A stretch of 64,000 bases of DNA from Magnetococcales bacterium HCHbin5 (GTDB taxonomy: Bacteria; Pseudomonadota; Magnetococcia; Magnetococcales; Magnetaquicoccaceae), in assembly GCA_002753505.1 (NCBI GenBank), contig PEAG01000001.1:124001-188000 (forward strand), given 5' to 3'. Made by a program: the position numbers and the translations under genes. Below, piece after piece: positions 45,061-53,439 of this stretch. Position 1 is the stretch's first letter, and each line of letters opens with the position of its first letter. The notes beneath the pieces were generated by a model that ran no database searches, was not told the origin of the DNA, and saw only the letters and a list, made by a program, of their open reading frames with translations.

Positions 45061-45759
45061 ATGAAATATTTCAGATATTCTTGCTCATGTTTTGTTGCCG
45101 GGCTGAGAGAATGCAGCATAAATATTGGGTTTGTTTTTTTACTTTTTTCCGCCTGCCTCATGATTTCCGCTGTGGAAATCCATGCCGAAGATGCGGGAAA
45201 GTTACTGAATTTTGAAGAGAAAATTGCTACGATCGAAAACGTCAAGGCTCTCAGGCAGGGGGGCTTCGTTCTTTATATGCGTCACGGAACCACAGATACA
45301 TCCATTCCGGATCGTGTCCCTCATGTGGACCTGAATGATTGCACAACCCAACGACCGCTGACCGAGGAGGGACGACAGCTGGCTGCCAGCGTGGGTCAGG
45401 AAATCCGTCATCACGGCATTCCCGTGGGTGATGTGCTGGTCAGCCCCATGTGCCGGACCAGGCAAACCGCCGAGGCAGCATTTGGAAAAGATTTTGTCGT
45501 CAATGCGGGACTCATGTATACAGCAAATCTCACCAGTGAGGAAAAGGTTCAGCGCAAGGAAATCACCCATCGTCTGCTTTCGACACCGCTCTCTTCCGGT
45601 ACCAACCGGGTGATCGTTGCCCACGCGCCAAACATGATGGACGCCGCAGGATATTTTCCAAAGCCTGAGGGGATTGTTGTCATTTTTCGCCCCATGGGTG
45701 AAAAGGGTTTTGAGTACATTGCCAGTATTCCTCCTGCTCGTTGGCAAGAGCTGAAATAG
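45061..45759 (+). CDS. Secreted histidine-phosphatase family protein
   Basis: 232 residues. An N-terminal hydrophobic segment (CSINIGFVFLLFSACLMISA, cleavage near IHAEDAG) suggests export. The phosphoglycerate-mutase-like core begins VLYMRHGTTDTSIP with the nucleophilic His of the RHG motif, continues RPLTEEGRQLAASVGQEIRH and LVSPMCRTRQTAEAAFG, and has the second His in VIVAHAPNM. The family dephosphorylates diverse small molecules or proteins (SixA and Ais are relatives); the substrate is unknown. Its position inside a kinase cluster recalls SixA, which targets HPt phospho-His, but the signal peptide argues against that. ATG 45061 follows AGGACAGG by a short gap. Confidence 0.85.
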   Translation: MKYFRYSCSCFVAGLRECSINIGFVFLLFSACLMISAVEIHAEDAGKLLNFEEKIATIENVKALRQGGFVLYMRHGTTDTSIPDRVPHVDLNDCTTQRPLTEEGRQLAASVGQEIRHHGIPVGDVLVSPMCRTRQTAEAAFGKDFVVNAGLMYTANLTSEEKVQRKEITHRLLSTPLSSGTNRVIVAHAPNMMDAAGYFPKPEGIVVIFRPMGEKGFEYIASIPPARWQELK

Positions 45760-45802
45760 TGCCGCACCCTTATTGAGTCATCGTCCAGGGAATGTGTAAC
45801 CC

Positions 45803-48800
45803 ATGCGAAAATGGTCGCTCTCTTTTGTCATCTTCCTGCCTGTCGTAGCCGTTGCGGTCATTGTTGGAGCCATAAATATTGTCTCTCTCAACTGGCTGCG
45901 ACAGGAGAGCGACTCTTTTGCCATCCAGGGAGAACATGACCTGCTGGTTTTGGAAACCTTGAATAAACTGAGTTCCAATATTCAGGCCAACCATCACCTG
46001 GTATCCGACACATTAGACAAAGCCTCCGCCGGACAGATGCGCGAGGAAGATGCCTATCTCATTCACTCCAGAGTTGTCGATCAACTCGCCCTGCTCAAAA
46101 AGCAGGTCAGCGAACTCTCTCGGGAGCCGGAGGTTATCAGCTATGATCAACAGGCGACCCTTTCTTTGGTGAATGCGTTTGCCCGTTACAGTAATTTTAT
46201 CATGATGACTACGGATATCGTCGCCATCGATCCCAAACGGGCAACCGAGTACCTGTTCAAAGCTCAGAAGGCTTTCATCGGTGTGAATCACGCCCTGCAC
46301 GCCGTTTCGGTGGAACTGGTCAATCATACCGCCAATCATATCGCCACTGGCTCGGCCTCACTGAGCAAACTGTTTTATCAGGTGGTTGCGGTCACAGTGA
46401 TTGGCGTAGTTGTCATGATGATTTTGTCTTTTCTGTCCGGGAGAGGGCTCCGTCATCGTTTAACGCGCCTGGCAGACCTGTTGGCCTTGCTCTCTCGACA
46501 CAAAGGGGATCCCTCGCAATTGCCGCCATGGATATGGAACATGCATCATGGCCGCATCACCGAAATCGGTCATTTGGCCACTGCAGTGACGGTTTTTCAT
46601 GAGGTTCTGCATGAACGCCATCGGGCGCACCAGGAGATTGAACGACATCGGGACCATCTGGAAGAGATGGTTCGGGAACGGACGCTGGAACTCGTTCACG
46701 CCAAGACGATCGCCGAGCAAGCCATGCATGATGCGGACAAGGCCAATCGGGCTAAAAGTGATTTTTTGGCTAACATGAGTCATGAAATCCGCACCCCCAT
46801 GAACGCCATCATTGGTTTGAGCCATCTGTGCCTGCAGACACAGTTGACGGGTCGACAGAAAGATTATCTGCGCAAGGTACACAACTCGGCCACCGCGCTG
46901 TTACGGATCATCAACGATATTCTCGATTATTCCAAGATTGAGGCGGGCCGCATGGACATGGAGAGCATCGACTTCACTCTGGAGGAGGTACTGGGAAATC
47001 TGGCATCTGTGGTCTCACTGAAGGCCCAGGAAAAGCACCTGGAATTTATCATGGAAACCACGGTGGATATTCCTCCGAGTCTGCTGGGCGATTCCCTGCG
47101 GCTGGGGCAGATCCTGACCAATTTGACCAACAACGCCATCAAGTTTACGGAAACAGGAGAGGTTGCCGTCATCACCGAACTCCTTGAGCGGGGTGACGAT
47201 TACGTTCAGCTTCAGTTCACCGTGCGGGACAGCGGTATTGGCATGACCCAGGAGCAGATTGCAAAGCTGTTTCAGGCTTTCAGCCAAGCGGACTCTTCCA
47301 CCACGCGCAAATATGGGGGAACCGGTTTGGGGTTGGTCATCTCCAAGCAGTTGGTCGAGATGATGGGTGGGAGCGTGCGCGTGGAGAGTGAACCAGGTGT
47401 GGGTAGTCGCTTCATTTTTGAGGTGCGTTTGGGTATTGGAAACCGCTCCGTGAAGAGGAGCCTTGTTCCAACTCCCGACCTGCGGGGAATGAAGGTTCTT
47501 GCCGTGGATGACAATGAAAGTGCCCGCAACGTCATGACGGACTATCTGACCTCTTTTACCTTCGATGTGACTTCTGCTGTTGACGGCAAGGAGGCCATCA
47601 TCGCCGTGCAAGCGGCTGAGAGGAACGGGAAGCCTTTTGATCTGGTGATCACGGACTACATGATGCCGGAAATGGACGGTATTGCCGCCATCACCAGGAT
47701 ACGGAATGATTCAGGATTGAGAAAAATTCCGGTGGTGATCATGGCCACAGCTTACGGCGAGGAGGGTGTGGTTAAACGGGCCATCAAAGAGGCTTTGGTT
47801 GATGGGTTTCTGGTCAAACCCATCAACCAAAGCCTGCTGTTTGAAACCATCATGGAGGCATTTGGAAAGAGATTCCCCGAGGACAGGAAGGATTCAGCCA
47901 ATACAAGTGGCTCTCTGGACTTTATGAATGCTCTCTCCGGTGCCAAAATATTGCTTGCCGAAGATAATGAGATCAATCAACAGGTAGCCTGTGAACTTCT
48001 GGAACAGGCCAACATCACGGTGGTCGTGGCTGAAAATGGCAAACAGGCTTTGGAGATGGTCTATAAGGAGAACTTTGACGGGGTGCTGATGGATGTGCAG
48101 ATGCCAATCATGGACGGTTTGGCCGCCACTCGTGAGATACGCAAGGATGCACGCTTCGCCAACCTGCCCATACTGGCCATGACTGCCAATGCCATGTCCG
48201 GCGACCGGGAACGCTGTATGGAAGCGGGTATGCAGGATCACATTGCCAAACCGGTAGATCCCAGCGCGATGTATGCCACCCTCGCCAGATGGATAAAGCC
48301 GGCCTCACCCACCTCTTTGCCAAAACCTGCAGAGCAGGAACACCAGGATAAAAATGGTGCAGAGGAGCTTTGTATGCCAGAGATTTCTGGTGTTGACACG
48401 AAAGCCGGGCTGCTGCGAATGGGAGGCAATCTCAAGGGATATTTAAATCTGCTGGCCAAATTTCGCACCAACCAGGAGGGGGCCGCCACGGCCATCCGCA
48501 AGGCGTTGGCGGCCAATGATTCGGCAACGGCTGAACGTCTCGCCCATACTGTGAAGGGGGTGGCTGCTGCGATTGGTGCGGATACCCTGGCAGAGAAGGC
48601 CAGGGTGTTGGAGTCCGAAATCAAAGCAAAAACCCATATCGTCCAGATTGAGAAATCTTTGCGTGATATGGCTGCGGAACTGGCTGCCCTTTGCGACCGC
48701 CTGGATCGCGCCCTGCCCGGGGAGACAGCTGTGGAGCAACCTGGACCGGTAACGGAGGAGACGGCAAAATCGCGCAGTCTGCGCAATCAACTCCTCAGGA

Positions 48801-49003
48801 AGGCTGCCAGACAGTTGTCCGTTTTTGATGCAGACGTTGAAAAGACCCTTTTGGATATTCGCACGTGTGTACTGCCACAGGAGACATTGGATCAGGTGGT
48901 CAAAATAGAACGACAGGTTGCAGCCTATGACTTTGACGGTGCAGCAGCGACATTAAAGACGCATGCAGAGGCTCTGTGCCTGGATCTGGAGGCAGAGGTA
49001 TGA
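45803..49003 (+). CDS. Membrane hybrid histidine kinase (periplasmic sensor-HisKA-HATPase-REC-REC-HPt)
   Basis: 1066 residues. Two membrane segments (about 7-29 and 192-214) flank a helical periplasmic sensor of about 160 residues. A HAMP-like linker and coiled coil follow ([20 protein letters not shown]), then HisKA with His in [18 protein letters not shown] (about 328), HATPase (GGTGLGLVI), two receivers (Asp in [13 protein letters not shown] near 618 and [11 protein letters not shown] near 762) and HPt ([12 protein letters not shown] near 915). From the HisKA onward it closely parallels the MHYT kinase at 36890-40648, including near-identical stretches such as [19 protein letters not shown], so the two are recent paralogues with different sensors. 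AGGGA lies upstream of ATG 45803. Confidence 0.95.
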   Translation: MRKWSLSFVIFLPVVAVAVIVGAINIVSLNWLRQESDSFAIQGEHDLLVLETLNKLSSNIQANHHLVSDTLDKASAGQMREEDAYLIHSRVVDQLALLKKQVSELSREPEVISYDQQATLSLVNAFARYSNFIMMTTDIVAIDPKRATEYLFKAQKAFIGVNHALHAVSVELVNHTANHIATGSASLSKLFYQVVAVTVIGVVVMMILSFLSGRGLRHRLTRLADLLALLSRHKGDPSQLPPWIWNMHHGRITEIGHLATAVTVFHEVLHERHRAHQEIERHRDHLEEMVRERTLELVHAKTIAEQAMHDADKANRAKSDFLANMSHEIRTPMNAIIGLSHLCLQTQLTGRQKDYLRKVHNSATALLRIINDILDYSKIEAGRMDMESIDFTLEEVLGNLASVVSLKAQEKHLEFIMETTVDIPPSLLGDSLRLGQILTNLTNNAIKFTETGEVAVITELLERGDDYVQLQFTVRDSGIGMTQEQIAKLFQAFSQADSSTTRKYGGTGLGLVISKQLVEMMGGSVRVESEPGVGSRFIFEVRLGIGNRSVKRSLVPTPDLRGMKVLAVDDNESARNVMTDYLTSFTFDVTSAVDGKEAIIAVQAAERNGKPFDLVITDYMMPEMDGIAAITRIRNDSGLRKIPVVIMATAYGEEGVVKRAIKEALVDGFLVKPINQSLLFETIMEAFGKRFPEDRKDSANTSGSLDFMNALSGAKILLAEDNEINQQVACELLEQANITVVVAENGKQALEMVYKENFDGVLMDVQMPIMDGLAATREIRKDARFANLPILAMTANAMSGDRERCMEAGMQDHIAKPVDPSAMYATLARWIKPASPTSLPKPAEQEHQDKNGAEELCMPEISGVDTKAGLLRMGGNLKGYLNLLAKFRTNQEGAATAIRKALAANDSATAERLAHTVKGVAAAIGADTLAEKARVLESEIKAKTHIVQIEKSLRDMAAELAALCDRLDRALPGETAVEQPGPVTEETAKSRSLRNQLLRKAARQLSVFDADVEKTLLDIRTCVLPQETLDQVVKIERQVAAYDFDGAAATLKTHAEALCLDLEAEV

Positions 49004-49039
49004 ACTGTAGTTGCCGGGACGCCTGACTGTTCATAACTC

Positions 49040-49058
49040 CCTGCCTCCGTTTGGCAGG
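49040..49058. terminator. Weak hairpin between convergent genes
   Basis: CCTGCC (49040-49045) pairs with GGCAGG (49053-49058) around a 7-nt loop, between the kinase gene ending at 49003 and the minus-strand gene ending at 49082. There is no T-run; it may be a weak bidirectional terminator. Confidence 0.35.
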
Positions 49059-49081
49059 AAGTGGTGGAAGAGGGCGGATTT

Positions 49082-50368
49082 CTATCCATGACCATGATGT
49101 GCAACAGCTTCCCGGTCGGAAGCGTGTTCCGGTGACGGCAAAATCTTCACCTCACGAATGCAATGCAGAGCCGCTTTGGTAACGATAATCGTGGTACCAT
49201 CATGGACCATGCTGTCCCCCTCTTTGGGAATTTCCTGGAAATGGTCCAGGAGAAAGCCGCCGAGGGTCTCATAGTGGCCATCCGGCAGGGTGATGCCCAG
49301 TTCGTCCCGCAGGGCAACAAGCCGCATGCGGGGATTGACCCGCCAGCCACCTGATTCCAGAGATTGCCACCAGGTAGTCGTTTTTTCACCGACATCGTAT
49401 TCATCCCGCATATCGCCAACCACCCGTTCCAGTATATCCTCCAGGGTGATCATCCCCTCACATCCACCGAATTCGTCAACGATAACAGCCATGTTTGCCC
49501 CATCCCGCTGGAAGGTTAACAGCAAACTTTCGATGCTTTTTGCACCCGGGATGTAGTGAATCGGTTTGACGTAGGATTTGATGGGTTTAGTCTCTGGCAG
49601 ATCCAGCAAATCGATGGTGTTGACATAGCCCACCACGTTGTCGATCCGATCTGCATGGACTGGCAAAATCAGATGGGCACAGGAACTGGACAACTGCAGT
49701 GCCTGGCCACAGGTGGCATTCTGATCGACGGTTTTTAACTCAATCAGGGGAACCATGATGTCTCTGGCCTGCGTCTCGCCAAAGTTGAAAAGTCGGCGTA
49801 TCATGCTTTTCTCGATCGGCAAAATGTCGGTTTCGCTGGGCTGCATCTGCAAAACCAGGTCAATCTCTTCCCGCAGGCAGATAGGGTTTTTTTTGCTCTT
49901 GCCGCCCAGAAAAAGGTTGATCAACTTGAAAAACATGGTAAAGACCAGGATGACCGGATAAAAGACAAAGGAGGATGCTTTAAGCACAAAGATGATGCGC
50001 GGTGTCAATACGTCCGCTTTTTGCTGAAACACACTTTTGGGCACAATCTCGCCGAATACCCAGATCAGCGGTGCAGAAATCATAATACCAACCCACGCCA
50101 TCTCCTGGCCCAGCAGTTCGATGGCAAACAAGGTGGCGAGGGAAGAGTTGGTCACGATGGCAATGTTGATACCCACCAAAGTGGTGGTCAGCAGGTGCTC
50201 TGGCCGGCGCAACATATCCATGGCCAATCGCGCCCCTTTGGAACCTTTGGCCGCCTGATGACGCAACTTGAGACGATCCGCACTGACAACGGCAATTTCA
50301 GAACCGGCATAAAAGGCCTCCACCAACAGGCACAACACGATTAACGGAGGAATGATCCAGATGTCCAT
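49082..50368 (-). CDS. CNNM/CorC-type membrane protein (DUF21-CBS-CorC_HlyC), copy 1
   Basis: 428 residues. An N-terminal DUF21/CNNM membrane domain (WIIPPLIVLCLLVEAFYAGS, about four segments to residue 170) precedes a CBS pair (about 200-320; LPIEKSMIRRLFNFGETQAR, VIVDEFGGCEGMITLEDILE) and a CorC_HlyC domain (about 340-410; ALRDELGITLPDGHYETLGG). Once called hemolysins, these are now linked to Mg2+/Co2+ extrusion or Na+/Mg2+ exchange. Its start shares one base with the stop of the upstream paralogue (TAATG), so the two are translationally coupled and probably form a heteromeric pair. Confidence 0.93.
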   Translation of the reverse strand: MDIWIIPPLIVLCLLVEAFYAGSEIAVVSADRLKLRHQAAKGSKGARLAMDMLRRPEHLLTTTLVGINIAIVTNSSLATLFAIELLGQEMAWVGIMISAPLIWVFGEIVPKSVFQQKADVLTPRIIFVLKASSFVFYPVILVFTMFFKLINLFLGGKSKKNPICLREEIDLVLQMQPSETDILPIEKSMIRRLFNFGETQARDIMVPLIELKTVDQNATCGQALQLSSSCAHLILPVHADRIDNVVGYVNTIDLLDLPETKPIKSYVKPIHYIPGAKSIESLLLTFQRDGANMAVIVDEFGGCEGMITLEDILERVVGDMRDEYDVGEKTTTWWQSLESGGWRVNPRMRLVALRDELGITLPDGHYETLGGFLLDHFQEIPKEGDSMVHDGTTIIVTKAALHCIREVKILPSPEHASDREAVAHHGHG

Positions 50369-51780
50369 TATAGTTTACTTTCCTCTGTTGAGGGGGATTG
50401 AGGGGATGGTGTTGCCCTATCCAATGGGTGCTCTTGGGGGGAGGAACGGCTCTCTCTGGTTGTTGCTGTGCCTTGTTCAACAGGGTCTGGCACCGATTTT
50501 GCCCTGTTTTGACAGACAGACACCTTTGCGACACGGTTGTTTTCCAACTCCAGCACGGTGAGCTCCCAGCCGGATACCGTTATTTTTTGGCCCAACTCTG
50601 GCAACTCTCCCAGGATTTCCAGCACCATTCCGCCCACCGTTTCCGCATCGACTTCCGGAAAGGCACTCCCCACCATCTGGCTGAATTTGTCCATCGGTAC
50701 CACCCCCTCCAATACATAACAGCCATTGGCTGCGGGAGCGGTCGTGCCGGAGGCTCCATCTGCAGGAGGGACATGGAGGTTGCCAAAAATAATTTCCAGC
50801 AGATCGTGCATGGTGATCAGGCCAATGATGCCACCAAACTCATCCACCACCATCGCCAAGGAGTGGTTTTTTTCCTTGAAGGATTGAAACAGGGAGGAGA
50901 CCAGCCGATTGGCGGAAACGATGGCAGGCTTGCGCAACAGAGTCATCGGATTAAGAGTGGCTTTACCGGTTGCAGAGATGCTTTTGACCAAATCCCGCAC
51001 GTGCAGGATACCCACCAGATCATCACGGTGGCCATCATAGACGGGAATGCGGGTATAACCGGTCTGCTTGCAGGCCAGGATGATTTCGTCCAGGCTGGCA
51101 GATTTGGCCAGAAAAAATATTTTGGCCCGCGGAACCATCACATCCTTGACCCGGATGTTGCCAAAATTAAAAATATTATCGATGTAGATCCGTTCTGTGC
51201 TGTCAATGGCCCCGTCCTGGCTGGCCTGTTCTGCGAGGGTACGCACCATCTCCTCCGTGATGGTGGACTGTTTTCCCTTTTGTTCTCCGATCAGGAGGGT
51301 AATGAAAAGGTTTGAAACCCATCCCACCACCGTACGCAACGGACCGATCAGACGGCGAAACACAGCCAACGGAGGGGCCACAAACCCGGCCACAACGCTG
51401 TTGTTGCGGACGGCAATGGTCTTCGGGGTGATCTCTCCAAACAGCAGCAGGATGGGCAACATGACCAGAATGTTAAGCCACCATTTTTCCTCGCCACCGA
51501 AAAAAGTGATCAGCAAGGTCGCGGAAATATTGGAGGCCGCCACATTGACCAATTCGTTGCCAATCAGAATGGTGGTAATCAGAGCCCGTGGATCTTTCAG
51601 CATCGTGCGGATCAGATCCAGCCGGGGGTGGTTCTCCTTGGCCATCTGATCCAACTGGATCTGGTTCAGGGAAAACAGAGCCACTTCGCTGCCAGAAAAA
51701 AAGGCCGAGCACCCCAGCAGGACGACAAACAGCACAAGTTGGATGATAAGCATGGGGTCGAACAACAGAGGGGTTTCCAT
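50368..51780 (-). CDS. CNNM/CorC-type membrane protein (DUF21-CBS-CorC_HlyC), copy 2
   Basis: 470 residues with the same architecture as its downstream partner: DUF21 membrane domain (IIQLVLFVVLLGCSAFFSGS), CBS pair (STERIYIDNIFNFGNIRVKD, MVVDEFGGIIGLITMHDLLE) and CorC_HlyC domain (VPMDKFSQMVGSAFPEVDAE). It has an extra charged tail of about 45 residues rich in Pro, Ser and Arg. It is expected in divalent-cation transport or tolerance. ATG 51780 has AGGAG about 8 nt upstream. It is the first gene of the pair; terD lies 32 nt upstream in the same direction, so all three may be one operon. Confidence 0.93.
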   Translation of the reverse strand: METPLLFDPMLIIQLVLFVVLLGCSAFFSGSEVALFSLNQIQLDQMAKENHPRLDLIRTMLKDPRALITTILIGNELVNVAASNISATLLITFFGGEEKWWLNILVMLPILLLFGEITPKTIAVRNNSVVAGFVAPPLAVFRRLIGPLRTVVGWVSNLFITLLIGEQKGKQSTITEEMVRTLAEQASQDGAIDSTERIYIDNIFNFGNIRVKDVMVPRAKIFFLAKSASLDEIILACKQTGYTRIPVYDGHRDDLVGILHVRDLVKSISATGKATLNPMTLLRKPAIVSANRLVSSLFQSFKEKNHSLAMVVDEFGGIIGLITMHDLLEIIFGNLHVPPADGASGTTAPAANGCYVLEGVVPMDKFSQMVGSAFPEVDAETVGGMVLEILGELPELGQKITVSGWELTVLELENNRVAKVSVCQNRAKSVPDPVEQGTATTRESRSSPQEHPLDRATPSPQSPSTEESKL

Positions 51781-51812
51781 CCATAACTCCTGTAAAATAT
51801 AAGGATTTTGTT

Positions 51813-52397
51813 TTACAAATAGCTTTTGACGACCGGCAGGAGATCGTGTGGTGTCTTGCCATGGTCAAACGAGCCGATGGCATGCATGCGCCACTCTCCC
51901 ACATGACGGTAAAGTTTGGTCATGATCATGGCGGTATGTTCCCCATGACTGTCCAGACTGTAGCGGGCGATCTCCTGCTGGCTGTCGGCTTCCAGCAAGC
52001 GACAGTAGGCGTTCTGGACCCGATCAAAGCTTTGACCGTTATAGCTGTTGACCACAAAGACCAGCGTTGTTACGGTGGGTGGCAGTTGAGAAAGTTTCAC
52101 CACAATCTGCTCGTCGTCCCCCTCGCCGGCTCCGGTTACATTGTCGCCGGTATGCTGAACGGCACCATTCAGGCCGCTCAATTGATCGAACCAGACAATA
52201 TCGACCAGTTGTCCGGCTTTGTCAAACAGCAGGCAGGAGGCATCCAGATCAATCTCACTGCTAAGCCCAAAAAAGCCGAGCAACCCCTTTTTGGGGGCGG
52301 ACACATCCCAACCCAGGCCCAGGACCACCTTGTCCAAGGCTTCGCCGGACTCCTTGGATAAACGAATTTTTTGACCCTTTTGCAAAGAAATGGACAT
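51813..52397 (-). CDS. TerD-family protein (tellurite resistance / calcium-binding)
   Basis: 194 residues, full length for TerD: MSISLQKGQKIRLSKESGEA, VVLGLGWDVSAP, EIDLDASCLLFDKAGQLVDI, DNVTGAGEGDDEQIVVKLSQ and VVNSYNGQSFDRVQNAYCRL. TerD proteins bind Ca2+ through the Asp-rich loops (DLDAS, GDNxTGxGxGDDE), which are intact, and are tied to tellurite and phage tolerance and membrane-linked stress responses. The rest of a ter operon is absent. GGAGGTGA lies 6 nt upstream of ATG 52397, an excellent ribosome site. Lying just upstream of two CorC-type transporters, it may share a metal or stress role. Confidence 0.93.
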   Translation of the reverse strand: MSISLQKGQKIRLSKESGEALDKVVLGLGWDVSAPKKGLLGFFGLSSEIDLDASCLLFDKAGQLVDIVWFDQLSGLNGAVQHTGDNVTGAGEGDDEQIVVKLSQLPPTVTTLVFVVNSYNGQSFDRVQNAYCRLLEADSQQEIARYSLDSHGEHTAMIMTKLYRHVGEWRMHAIGSFDHGKTPHDLLPVVKSYL

Positions 52398-52697
52398 GAT
52401 CAGTCACCTCCGAAATAACAGGTTGGTTTGTTGAGCAATCTCCACAGGCTGCATTATAGCATCCCATGGTCGGATCATAACATCTCTTTGTTCCAGTCAG
52501 GAAACATAATCGGGCTCCCATTCAACCCGGATTCAGCTTCAAACGATATTCTTTAAGACTAAAAAAGGGGGGAGGAACAGTCTGCCTTGCACACAGTGAT
52601 AAAATAATTGCACCGTTGAGTGGATTAAATCCTGTGACTATTGCTCTCTTTCTTCTATAATAAGACCGGTTTATCTGCCGGATGGGGAGGAGGAAAA
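52398..52697. other. Divergent intergenic region between terD and pdxJ
   Basis: 300 bp with no supported gene. It holds a candidate rightward promoter (52616-52644), a purine-rich stretch (52561-52576) and presumably the terD promoter facing left. No clear operator symmetry is seen. Confidence 0.35.
52616..52644 (+). promoter_or_regulatory. Candidate promoter for pdxJ
   Basis: TTGAGT (52616-52621) and TATTGC (52639-52644) are 17 nt apart, and the transcript would begin about 45 nt before the pdxJ start. The match is only partial. Confidence 0.3.
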
Positions 52698-53432
52698 ATG
52701 ATTAAACTCGGGGTAAATGTTGACCATGTAGCCACCATCAGACAGGCCAGGGAGGGGCGGTGCCCTGATCCGGTACTGGCCGCAGCAGCGGCCGAACAAG
52801 GCGGTGCGGACGGTATCACAGCGCATTTGCGGGAAGATCGCCGTCATATCCAGGAACGGGATATCCGACTTCTCCTGGAAACCGTGCAAACCAAGGTAAA
52901 CCTGGAGATGGCATCCACCCAGGAGATGCTGGATTTGGCCTGTGAACTGCGCCCAAGCGATTGCTGTCTGGTGCCGGAACGGCGCAAAGAGCTGACCACC
53001 GAAGGGGGATTGAACGTACTGGATAACAGGGAACGCATCCAGGCTGCGGTGCGGCAATTATCCCGTGTCGATATTCGCGTCTCCCTGTTTGTTGACCCGG
53101 ACCTGGAGCAGATACGTGCGGCGGCCGAGGTCAAAACGCCTGTTGTCGAGCTGCATACAGGTCGCTATGCTGCGGCCAAGACCCCGCATCAACTGAAAAA
53201 AGAGCTGGATAAAATCTGGCAGGCCGCCGCACTGGCGCAAGAGTTGGGTTTGATTGTTCATGCGGGTCATGGGCTGGATTTTCACAACGTGCAGGAGATT
53301 GCCGCCATCCCTGGCATGCAGGAGTTGAATATCGGTCATGCCATCGTTGCCCGCGCCGTTTTTGACGGCATGGAGCGTGCCGTACGCGAGATGAAACGGT
53401 TGATGCGGGAAGCCGCCCTCGCCAGTGGATGA
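52698..53432 (+). CDS. pdxJ: PdxJ: pyridoxine 5'-phosphate synthase
   Basis: 244 residues, the normal PdxJ size. It condenses 1-deoxyxylulose 5-phosphate with 3-amino-2-oxopropyl phosphate to make vitamin B6. Family sequence throughout: [91 protein letters not shown] and [23 protein letters not shown] 52698 is preceded by GGGGAGGAGGA and begins the conserved N-terminus. In many bacteria pdxJ precedes acpS, but here the next gene is a secretion-type ATPase. Confidence 0.96.
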   Translation: MIKLGVNVDHVATIRQAREGRCPDPVLAAAAAEQGGADGITAHLREDRRHIQERDIRLLLETVQTKVNLEMASTQEMLDLACELRPSDCCLVPERRKELTTEGGLNVLDNRERIQAAVRQLSRVDIRVSLFVDPDLEQIRAAAEVKTPVVELHTGRYAAAKTPHQLKKELDKIWQAAALAQELGLIVHAGHGLDFHNVQEIAAIPGMQELNIGHAIVARAVFDGMERAVREMKRLMREAALASG

Positions 53433-53439
53433 TCGGTTG

